The notes beneath the pieces were generated by a model. The model was given only the letters and a program-made list of their open reading frames with translations, did not search any database and was not told the origin of the DNA. 64,000 bases of DNA, taken from NCBI RefSeq assembly GCF_902635505.1, contig NC_045429.1, positions 38,647,831 to 38,711,830 on the forward strand, written 5' to 3'. Positions within the stretch are counted from its first letter, which is position 1; the number at the start of each line of letters is the position of its first letter. The stretch is from Sarcophilus harrisii (lineage: Eukaryota > Chordata > Mammalia > Dasyuromorphia > Dasyuridae). The position numbers and the translations under genes were made by a program. Of this stretch, positions 12,985 to 23,487 are shown piece by piece.

Positions 12985-14290
12985 TAGTTTACCTCTCAGA
13001 TGTGTGGAGGAGGAATGAATTTATGACCAAAGAAGAATTAGAGATCATTATTGATCACAAAATAGATAATTTTGATTATATTAAGTTAAAAAGTTTTTGT
13101 ATAAACAAAACTAATGCAGACAAGATTAAAAGGGAAGCAATAAACTGGGAAAACATTTTTACATTCAAAAGTTCTGATAAAGGCCTTATTTCTAAAATAT
13201 ATAGAGAATTAACTCAGATTTATAAGAATTCAAGCCATTCTCCCATTGATAAATGGTCAAAGGATATGAACAGACAGTTTTCAGATGAAGAAATTAAAAC
13301 TATTTCTAGTCATATAAAAAGATGCTCCAAATCATTATTGATCAAAGAAATGCAAATTAATACTACTCTGAAATACTATTACATACCTCTTAGATTGGCT
13401 AAAATGACAGGAAAAGATAATGACGAATTTTTGAGGGGAAGTGGGAAAACTGGGACACTGATACATTGTTGGTAGAGTTGTGAACCTTTCTGAAGAGCAA
13501 TTTGGAACTATGCTCAAAAAGTTATCAAACTGTGCATACTCTTTGATCCAGCAGTGTTTCTACTGGGCTTATATCCCAAAGAAATCTTAACAGAGGGAAA
13601 GGGACCCACATATGCAAAAATGTTTGTGGCAGCCTTCTTTGTAGTGGCTAGAAAGTGGAAACTGAGTGGATGCCCATCAATTGGAGAATGACTGAATAAG
13701 TTACACTATATGAATGTTATGGAATAATATTGTTCTGTAAGAAACGACCAGCAGGATGATTTCAGAGAGGCCTGGAGAGACTTACATGAACTGATGCTAA
13801 GTGAAATGAGCAGAACCAGGAGATCATTGTACATGGCAACAACAAGACTATACGATGATCAATTCTGATGGACATGGCTCTCTTCAACAATGAGATGATT
13901 CAAACCAATTCCAGTTGTTCAGCGATGAAGAGAGCTATCTACACCTAGTGAGAGGAGAGTGTGGACCACAACATAGTATTTTCATGCTTTCTGTTGATGT
14001 TTGCTTGCATTTTGTTTTCCTTCTCAGGTTGTTTTTTCTTTCTAGATCCGATTTTTCTTGTGCAGCAAGATAACTGTATAAATATGTATACATATATTGG
14101 ATTTAATATATATTTTAACATATTTAACATATATTGGACTACCTGCCATCTAGGGGAAGGGGTAGGGAGGAGGAAGAAAAAATTTGGAACAGAAAGTTTT
14201 GTAAGGGCCAATGTTGAAAAATTGCCCAGGCATGTGTTTTGTAAATAAAAAGCTTTAATAAAAAATTTAAAAATAAATAAAAATAAAAAC
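12985..14290 (+). mobile_element. L1 3' part with ORF2 C-terminal region, sense
   Basis: An open stretch of 157 codons at 13002-13475 is the C-terminal part of L1 ORF2: KSFCINKTNADKIKREAINW, SDKGLISKIYRELTQIYKN, and KTGTLIHCW. The 3' UTR follows, and the A-rich tail ends near 14290. The element is 5'-truncated and has stops in the later ORF2 part. Confidence 0.9.
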
Positions 14291-14324
14291 ATATTAGAAA
14301 AGGTCCCTTTAATGCTTTTTTCTT

Positions 14325-14525
14325 TTTAATTTTTTTTGAGGAAGAATGAATTTTTTATTAAAGCTTTTTATTTTTAAAATATATGCATAGATCATTTTTA
14401 ACATTCATCCTTCCAAAAACCTATGTCCCAGACTTTTTCCCCTCTCTTCCCCTGACCCCCCTCCTAGATGGCAAGTAATCCAATATGTTAAACATGGGCA
14501 ATTCTTCTATACATATTAATTTTAT
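14325..14525 (-). mobile_element. L1 3' end, antisense, tail-to-tail with the preceding L1
   Basis: It begins TTTATTAAAGCTTTTTATTT and has GATGGCAAGTAATCCAATAT. With the sense L1 ending at 14290 it makes an inverted pair separated by only about 35 bases. Another, older antisense L1 ORF2 fragment follows to about 14720 (TTGTCAAAGGCTTTTTCTGC). Confidence 0.8.
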
Positions 14526-14787
14526 TTCAGCATAAATGAGCACTGAGCACTGTATTTTGTCAAAGGCTTTTTCTGCAGATATTAATATATTATGTACAAT
14601 TTAAGAAATAGGTCTTCTTAATGGATTTTTAAAGTTTTCAAATAAAATTTTAAATCATGTTTTATTATTTATCCCTACTGCAATTCTATGTGTATTTGAA
14701 AATCCTTACTTTTTTCCATTAAATTCTATTCATGAATTTGATGAATTTACTGTACCCTAAGATTTAGAGTTGGAGATCATCTAGCCC

Positions 14788-14966
14788 AGGTTTTCTTAAA
14801 TTTGTTTCCATTCATGACCCCCTTTTTGCCTGAAAAATTTTTATGGAACCCCAGATTTAGAGATATATAAAATAGGTATACAAATCAAACATTTACTGAT
14901 AAATCATAATTTCATGTTCCCCACAAACAATTATTAGACCCCATATAGGGTCTAGTTTAAGCAACT
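14788..14966. mobile_element. Small non-autonomous DNA transposon (family unassigned)
   Basis: It begins GGTTTTCTTAAATTTGTTTC, has CATTCATGACCCCCTTTTTG, and ends ACCCCATATAGGGTCTAGTTTAAGC, with inverse-complement ends. A partial copy in the other direction lies at 7520-7645 (CTGGGTCACGTAAAAATTTC to GCTTAAGAAGCCCTGC). An MIR-type SINE seems to flank it on both sides. Confidence 0.5.
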
Positions 14967-15297
14967 GGATAGATTCTAGCCCAATCCTCCCCCCTCATTT
15001 TACCCCTGAAGTAGTTGAAGACTCAAAGAAGTGAAGATATTTGTGCAAAGACTTACAGAGAATAGTGTAAAGACGTAGTATTAGAATCCAGATTCCTTAA
15101 CTTCACAAATTATTTTTATTTTAAACTTTATTGATATTCAATGGTCAGTTCTAATTTATCATTTTCTTGATTTATAATATTCTGATAATATGGAATTGAA
15201 ATTTTCCTTTATTATTGATTTATTATTCTAAAATTGTAAGCTTTTCTTTGCACCTCTGCAAATGTTAGACACTATATAAATGGATTATTATCCATTT

Positions 15298-15538
15298 AGT
15301 CATAGCTACCATTGATATAGCACTTATTATGGACCAGGCACTGCACTATATGCTGTATCAATTATTTCAATGGATCCTCAAAGTGACTCTGGAAGAGAAG
15401 TGCTATTATCTTGATTTACAAATGGGGAAATTGAGGCAGGCAGAGGTTAGGGGTCACACAGCTAGTAAGTGTCTGAGGTAGGTTTGAGTCTCATTCCAGG
15501 CCCAGTGCTTGCTCCACTGTGTGACCAGCTGCCTCTAA
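15298..15538 (-). mobile_element. Core-SINE, antisense, near full length
   Basis: GGACCAGGCACTGCACTATA, GATCCTCAAAGTGACTCTGG, GGGGAAATTGAGGCAGGCAG, GGGTCACACAGCTAGTAAGT and GACCAGCTGCCTCTAA. Confidence 0.8.
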
Positions 15539-15539
15539 T

Positions 15540-16320
15540 TCATCATAATAATGTAATTGCTCCATTATTTGATAGGACCAAATCCTCTTGGGTTTTCAGA
15601 GACTGTGCCAGAGAATTAGTTCTGGCATTAGCAGCTTTGTATCTGGAAGCTTTGAACATGGTTTGTTAATGTTCTCTTTGTCACTCTTGGACTTGTCCAT
15701 CTTGCCTGAGTGAGTGTAGAGAGAATTATAAAGGGTCTCCAACATTGCCTTCAGGTTTGATGTCACAGGTGGAAGCTATTTGGATAGGAAGTAGAAGGAC
15801 ACACCCTTCTTTCCCCTAGGTTGTTCTGTTCTGATAATCTCTTTCTGTGTAATTATTTTGTGGGTCTGGCTTTGTTGGCTTCAGGTGTGAAAAGATCCTC
15901 AGGAATCCTGGTGCCCTAGTAGATTTGAGGATATAGTAGATTCAATAGTGCAGTTTGTACTCTTACACTATTTCATTAATAGACTCCTTGCCTGAAACAT
16001 TCCCTTTGCTTTCTAAATAATTCTCATTTACTTCATAAATGTCCTGGTGGACTTACCAAGGATAAGAACCATTTTACAAGTTTTTAGCTTCTTAGTTCAG
16101 ATTAGCTACCATCTTATTTCTCAATTCCTATATCTCTGGAAGTCAAATAAAAACACATATAAAGTCAAATATATGAAAAATTAACTTTATTTACTAGTAA
16201 ATAAAATAAGACATGAAAAGGATGATCTTACTTTTATATTTTTACCTTAAATACATTTTTACATGTTTAATGTTTAATCCTTTCATTCCTTTAATATTAA
16301 ATGTATAATTTGCTTTAAGA
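15540..16320. other. Gene-free stretch downstream of CLCA4
   Basis: No repeat recognised. A second minus-strand AATAAA at 16187-16192 could belong to a longer CLCA4 3' UTR. Confidence 0.45.
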
Positions 16321-16324
16321 ATGT

Positions 16325-16515
16325 TTGTGTCCTGTATACTTATATTGTATTTAATTTGTACTTTAACATATTTAACATGTATTGGTCAACCTGCCATCTG
16401 GGGCAGGGGATGGGGGAAAGGAGGGGAGAAATTGGAACAAAAGGTTTGGCAATTGTCAATGCTATAAAATTATCCATGCATAAAACTTGTAAATAAAAAA
16501 TTATAATTTAAAAAA
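16325..16515 (+). mobile_element. L1 3' tail, sense, next to the CLCA4 3' end
   Basis: CAACCTGCCATCTGGGGCAG and GGTTTGGCAATTGTCAATGC match the L1 3' UTR seen at 47.1-47.25 kb. It ends in an A-rich tail about 50 bp beyond the CLCA4 polyadenylation signal, antisense to the gene. Confidence 0.8.
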
Positions 16516-16567
16516 AAGAATGCTTGTGTCCAAATGTACAGTCAGTCCATAAGATTCAGAGAATTCT

Positions 16568-16573
16568 TTTATT
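16568..16573 (-). terminator. CLCA4: CLCA4 polyadenylation signal AATAAA
   Basis: AATAAA on the minus strand lies 37 bases after the TAA stop, giving a very short 3' UTR. The CLCA1 gene has an AATAAA at a similar distance from its stop, which supports both. A second AATAAA lies further on at 16187-16192, beyond an inserted L1 tail, and could serve a longer transcript. Confidence 0.55.
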
Positions 16574-16610
16574 TTGTGCTGATTTCCTCATAATTCCATC
16601 TTTAGTCTTG

Positions 16611-16983
16611 TTACCTTTTGTTCTTGTTGAGGATGCAGAGTGTGACACCTGCAATGATGCAAATCCCTGCAACTGCACCAACCACTGACAACACTATTGT
16701 TGAAATACTAACACCAGCTGGAACTTCTGGAACATATAGAGATGCTTGAGCTATGTTCGATATAGGTGACGTCAGGTTGGCTTTATCAACTGCCTTAATA
16801 GCAAAAAAGACGGTGGTGCCATTTTCTATAGTCAAATCTACTGGTTCAAACATGAAGACTTCTTTGGAGTTAGCATCATTTGGAATGAAGTCACTAGTAT
16901 TCACTTGGAGAGCAGTGGAGCAGTGTCGAAGTTTTCTCTTAGTTTGATGATATCTTTACTCATTCTTATAATGTAGTATTGAG
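16611..16983 (-). CDS. CLCA4: CLCA4 exon 14 (last coding exon) with 8-bp tandem duplication and frameshift
   Basis: The exon opens in frame as [19 protein letters not shown] after acceptor TTTTAG, then reaches a tandem 8-mer (plus strand AGAGCAGT then GGAGCAGT, 16909-16924). The paralogous CLCA1 exon has a single unit here. The extra 8 bases shift the frame so translation ends TAPLLSK-stop (TGA at 16901-16903). The old frame stays fully open beyond it: [39 protein letters not shown], then hydrophobic [14 protein letters not shown] and [13 protein letters not shown], basic tail NKNKR and TAA at 16611-16613. The open downstream frame implies a recent event or a sequence error. If real, the membrane anchor and about 94 residues are lost. 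Confidence 0.88.
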
Positions 16984-19900
16984 CTAAAACAGAGAAGAGA
17001 CCGTTGTTTAGGACCAGGACTGTAGGCCATCTTGGACACATAGAGGTATTCAGAGACCAGAAATAACCATGTGGAAAAACCAAACAAGAATGACTTGTTT
17101 TTAGGGAGGCTGAAACTTAAATGTCCCCAAGGAGGACCTGATTCCACCATGTAGATTAGTAATAAACACTGGAATCCTGTTTGCAGGGGAATTTGATCCT
17201 AAGTGTTCAGGGAATAGAACTAGATCTGGCCTTTGACCCATATGACTGATCGGAGGAAAGATACCTCCATGTACCTCCAGGTAATGTATAATGTTATATA
17301 AGGACGTAACAACAATGAATGGATTTGGGTCTCCGCCTGTATAGACAGCATTTATTAAATAGTGCTACTTCCAATGCCTTTATTACTCTTATCTTCAAAG
17401 TCATGTCTAAAGAAAGGCCTATTGGAATTCTGGTCATCTGTGTCCCACTCCCAGACCCTTCCCACATACATGCTATGAATAAACTAAGGCCTATATCTCG
17501 GAATTATTTCCTTATCAGCTTTTCAAGTTGAACTTTGGTTTTTCAGGGCTCAGTTAACTTAGATCTTTTCTGTTTCAGAGTTCTGGAATCATTTTTTCTC
17601 AAATCAGGTATTGCTAATTTAGTCTAAGAACTGGTTTAGAAATCACAATTTTCAGAATCTGTTAATTTTCTTTTTCTCTTAAGGTCAGTCCCTCATTTTG
17701 TATGTGTATTTGTGTGTGTTACTATTGTTGTTTTCCCTTTTCTACATTGCTAGTGAATCAAAACTGGTTGGCACACTTACCTTGTCCCTCATCATAGTTA
17801 TCCCCAGGGGCTGTCCAGGTCAGATTAATATGATTATCTTCGATATTAGCCTCCAGGTCAATAATTTGATTTGGTGGAAATATATCTGGTATAGGGCCAC
17901 TTGGAATATTTGTTAAGATAAATGAACCTCCTAAGGATGTTCTGCTGAAACTTAGATTATTTCCTTGAATTTCATCTTCACTAATTTCAGGTTTTGGTGG
18001 ATTCATTTTGATTTCACCTGCATCAAGGGAAAGAAAAAGCATCAATAGTCTTGTCCTTGATACTCCATTCCACACAAATACATGATCTGTAACCCCAATC
18101 TTTTGGTGTCCCTTCCCAACTTCAACAATGGGAAGCCTATTTGATGAGGGAAAACTCTCCTTGCTGAGGCAGCTCATTTCACTAGGGGAGAGCTCTAAGT
18201 GTTAAGAAATTTTTCTTTCTATCAACCCGATCTTTCTCTTTGAAACTTACGCTCATTGAGCTTGGTTCTGCCCTCTGAAGTTAAGCAGTACAAATTTACT
18301 CTCTCCTCCTTGGGATATCCTTTCGACTACCTAACAGATAAGTCTTCTCCGCTTTGGGCTAACTAGCCATGTTACCTTCAGTCAGTTTCATAATGTAGGA
18401 ACAATCTTTACTTTGAAATCCAACTTCAGTTAGATGCTCTCTTGCCCTTGCCTCAAGATAGCATCATGGTTTGTTATGGGAGGTTCCTTACCATTCTCTA
18501 CCCATCCTGGTACATATAATGCTCCGTTCACTTGAGGTCTTGACTTTTGGGTGTTTGTTCCTCCCAGGGCTCTTACTTTTAAGCTGTATCTACCATCAGT
18601 TTTATAGGCTGTGAAATACCTTGAGTAGACACCATCATTTTTATAAGCATCAGCTCCTTTTTTGAGGAAACAAATTAAAAAGCAGTGTTATAATTAATGA
18701 ACATATAACTTCTCAGAAATAAACTTGAATATTGGGGGATAATAGTATATATTCCATGAATGTATATGAATGTGCATGTATATATGTGCCACTTCTATAC
18801 ATGAGTACTTCAGAGTTCTCAAAGCTTATTAAAAACATGATTTTACTGCAATCTCCTAACAATTCTGTAAGGTAGATAATGTAAGAGTGATAGAGTCAAC
18901 TTGTACTAGAGGTAGCTGATCAATTTTTAATAAGAATGTTTTTAGCTTGGAAATATGTATAAATTGGCCCTTGATTTATTGTTTGATATTGGATTCAATT
19001 TCTTGAATTCGTTATTTAAAAACATAATGAAAATTAAACTTAGCAGTGTGTTATATGTTCTTTTTTCCTCCAGTCAGTTCTTAAAAATTTACCAGTATGC
19101 TGCAGATGAAAGGTATTATTGTGCCCATTATACAAATGAGGATACTGAAACTTGAACAAATATATGTAAGAGGCAGAATTTGAAATCATGTCTCTTCCCT
19201 CTCTCAAACTCTAAATCTAATCATTTGTTAAGTCTTGTCAATTCCACCTACCTCTATATCATCTCCTGCATCAGTCTGTTTTTTTCTATTCATACACACT
19301 CTACTCTAATTCAGGCATTTCTATGATTATAATAGCCTCCTAATTGGTTTTCCTGTCTCTAGTCTCTTTCCTCTGCTAATATTCCTAAAATATCTGAACA
19401 GATGACCTTCCTATGCAAAAATCTATAACTACCCCCTATTACCTCTATATAAATTCTATCAGTCTTAAATCCCTCCATAATCTGGCTGCCAATTACCCTT
19501 TATAGTATTATTTCCTATTACTCCTTTCATGTAACCTCCATTCCAGTCAGATTGGCAGACTAACTTTGCCCTGTATACATACTTTAACCTCTTAATTCTC
19601 TGCCTTTGCTTAAGTGTTTCACTGGCCTGACATTTTTGGAATGTGCTCCTTTCTCATTTCTGCTTCTGGGAATCCATGCTTCCTTCAAAGTTTAGCTCAG
19701 GTTCTGTCTCCTATACAAGGGCTTTCCAGATTCCCCTTGTTAGTTCCTTCCCTTTTTTCTCCCATACTCAAAGCACTTCAGATTGAACTTGTATAAATTT
19801 TGCATTTACCTCTCTGTTTACATGAGGTATTCAGCCAGTTTGAATTTTAAGTTCCTTGAAGGCAAGGATTGCTTACAGTTAGTTCATTTAGCTCCTAGCA

Positions 19901-22900
19901 TTATGCCTTATCCTAGTAGGAATATAATAAGTGTCTCTCAAATAGACACATTTTTATTAAGGGGACATCACACATAGTGCCAAGAGAGTCCTTTCCCCTT
20001 AATATACAGAAATTCCAAAAGGTAAAAAAGGCATTATTTGAAGTCTGTCCACATAGTGCATTCCCAGGAGGGAATGAATTGGGATATCCTTTCGACTACC
20101 TAACAGATAAGTCTTCTCTGCTTTGGGCTAGCTAGTCATGTCACCTTCAGTCAGAAGGGACAGAGGCAAGGTTGTGGTGCTGATGTTTGGTCAATATAAG
20201 CATTATCCTTCCTCCCAAAGATGAAAGAAAAAGTTGGGAGTCCCTGCTCTAAAGTATTTCCCTATAGTCTAATGACTTTGAATTTGCCTTTTACCAAATA
20301 CTTTTAAAATTTGTTTGATATTTGATAACACTCTTCTGTGGGTCCCTGTCCTCTATGCTATAAAATTACATAACCCAAGGTGGATTCAGATCTAAGGGAG
20401 AGCTCTGATTTATAGTTTGTTTATAGACTATACACCTTCTCTAAGGCTAAAAGCTTCTTACCTGTCTTTGTGGGTCATTAGGAATCATTTATGTTTCCAA
20501 GAAACAATCATCTTGTTTCTCAAGCCTGATGTTAACATTCATTCAATTCAATTCAGTAAGCTGGAGATACATTAACAAAAAGGAAATAGGCTCTGTTCTC
20601 AAGATTATATCTAATTTGGCAGACAACTCAAAGCTAATAATGTAAAGGCCAATACAAAGCATGTACAAGGCAAATGCCAAGCAAGTTGGTGGGGTAGGAG
20701 ATGGAACCTGATTTGTGTTTTATTTATTTATTTATTTATTTATTTTTTTATTTAATAGCCTTTAATTTACAGGATATATACATGGGTAACTTTACAGCAT
20801 TAACAATTGCCAAACCTCTTGTTCCAATTTTTCACCTCTTACCCCCCCCACCCCCTCCCCTAAATGGCAGGTTGACCAGTAGATGTTAAATATATTAAAA
20901 TATAACTTAGATACACAATAAGTATACATGACCAAAACATTATTTTGCTGTACAAAAAGAATCAGACTCTGAATTATTGTACAATTAGCTTGTGAAGGAA
21001 ATCAAAGATGCAGGTGTGCATAAATATCTGATTTGTGTTTTAAAAGTAGCTAAGGATTCCAAGAATCAGAGGTGATGAAGGAATAGATGCCTTATTCAAG
21101 AAAAGGGATAGGAAGGAAAACTTTTGAACAGGCCTACAATTCCTTTCAAAGAGAATGAAGCCTGGTTTTCAGGGATCATGAGCTAGAAGAGATCTTTGAT
21201 GTCACAGAGTCCAGCTCCTTGCTTTACAGTTGTAGAAATGGATACTCAGCCAGATTGTGATTGCCCCAGACCACACAGCAAATATGTTTCAAAGTGCTAT
21301 TTTTCATTTTATTTTGTTAAGGTTACTCAAATATAAAAGTTATGAATTTGAGTATTCCCTTTCAGCATAAAAAGCTATTAATGATTTCTTGCCAAGAATG
21401 CTAATGAATATGGGTGCAAACATTTTCAAGGAAATTTTAGCAAGGAGATTACAATATATACAAAGATCAGACACTTCTTTCTTAAAAGACAAAGAACCTT
21501 GAGGTTTTTGTGGGGGAGAAGTTACCTGCACCATTATCCAGAAGATCCAGAGTCACTGTTGTTCCATCAGCTGATTCAATGAGAGCTGTTACATTGGCTC
21601 CTATAATAGGCAGGGATCCTTGGCGAACTTCTGCATAAGCAATCACTGGACTAGGGAAGCTGCTGTTATTTTCATTCATTTTAGCATCCACTGTAATGGG
21701 AGGTACAGAAGGGTTTGCAGCACGAGAGGTTACTGTCATAGTTAGTGTCTGTGCACTTGACTTAAGACTGTAAGTCCAAATTCCATCCTGAAAAATCCAG
21801 TAGAAATTTGTTACAGCAAAATAGGGTTAAGACCTGCTTTACCTACTTGCTCTGGTACCCATTATCTATGTTAACCCCTTATTTGATTTATATAAGTGAA
21901 CATAAAGAAAACTATTTGTTAGAAAGTTGTATGGTTGTTTCTCTGGTCAGCTGTGATAGTCATTTCAATCCATTCTTGCCTATGAGTTATCTTATGTTGT
22001 TATTAATTTAGTTAAATTAATTTAGTTAATTAATTAGTTATTTTATTTTCAGAAGAAAGATTTTGGCTGCTGGAACACATGGGTTTTAAAATTCTGGATG
22101 GGGAAATAGTGTCATTAGTATGTTCATACCAATCAGAAAAGGCTCTATAATTTCCCTGCCTGCTCTTGTGACATGTGTTCTAGCCCAGTTTCTGCCCTTC
22201 TAATACTTCTTTCTCTTTTCTTTTTGCTGAGGCAATTGGGGTTAAGTGACTTGCCCAGGGTTACATAGCAACATTCTGATACTTCTTATAAGAGTTCTTG
22301 CTTGCTGCAGTGTAATTTTTTAAGCTTTTGCTTTTGTGACCAATTCATCACATTTCTAAGAGAACATATAGAATAAGAATGAGTTTTTTCTATTATTAAT
22401 AAAAAACAAAACCTATTGTCATTCAAAATAGTTAAAAAGTTATAATACTGATAATAAAGTCTTGACACCATTTTCTGAACATTTCAAGAAAACACAAGAG
22501 AAAAGGCTGATTTCTTACCTTGGCAGTGTCTGGTATTTGTAGATAAGCCATTTTGGAGTTTGTATCCACTGAAAAATTGCTATATATTTTCCCACTGGGA
22601 TCTGAGACAGATATTTGGGGTTGGTTTGCTGTCCAAGTGACAAGAAATAGTGTGTCATTGCCTATTGTGTTGTCAATAATAACTGTGCCATTCATCCACT
22701 CCCCATCCTTCAGAGTGGCTCCTTTACTCTCAAGCTGTTAAGAAAATAGAACAAAACATTTAGTGACTGGGCAGAGGAGTAAGTTATCAACAAATCATAT
22801 CATATTTAATCTGAAGGACATACTAATGGATAAAAGACTATAAATTGCAGAGAAGGAACAAAAAGTACCATTTTTTTTTTCCATTGGTAGAGTGAGTTTC

Positions 22901-23449
22901 CTTAACTAGAAGTTCCCTGTAAAAATTAAATGAGAGGTTCTTTCCTTATCCCTCTGATTAATATCCACTAGGAGGTAGGATGGTTAGGAAAGGAGATGTG
23001 TCATTTGTTATACAAAAGTGCAAGAATAATATTCCTGGTTGTGAATTGATCCAACCATTCTAGAGAGTAATTTGGAACTATGCCCCAAACTCTATACACT
23101 ATGCATAACCTTTGATCCAGTAGTGTTTCTACTGGGACTGAATGAGTTATGATCTAAGTATGTAATGGAACATTATTGTTCTCTGAGAAATGATGAACAG
23201 GCTGATTCTGGAAAGACATATTAACTGATGTTGGGCAAAATAAGCAGAATCAAGAGAACACTGTGCATAGTAACACAAGATTATGTGATGATCAATTCTG
23301 ATGGACATTGCTCTTTACCACAATGAGGTGATTCAAGACAATTCTAACAACTTGTGATGGGGAGAACCAACCAACTCCAGAGAGAGAACTGTGGGGACTG
23401 AGTGTGGATCAAAGCATAGTATTTTCACCTTTTTTGTGGTTGTTGTTTG

Positions 23450-23487
<38 letters not shown>

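Larger units (their letters stand above)
18115..21470. repeat. CLCA4 member of the CLCA4/CLCA1 homologous block
   Basis: Exon 12, all of intron 11 and most of intron 12 align with 60080-61865 around CLCA1 exon 12. Matching landmarks include CTTGCTGAGGCAGCTCATTT on both sides, the TTCTTAAAAATTTACCAG stretch, and the ATTTTATTTTGTTAAGGTT stretch near the right end. By eye the introns are roughly 80-85% alike. The CLCA4 copy also holds an L2 piece (19290-19980), a 76-bp local duplicate and an antisense L1 tail that the CLCA1 copy lacks. Confidence 0.8.

Noticed and set aside
13002-13475. Longest open frame of the window, 157 codons
   Set aside because: It is the C-terminal part of L1 ORF2 in a truncated element, not a host gene.
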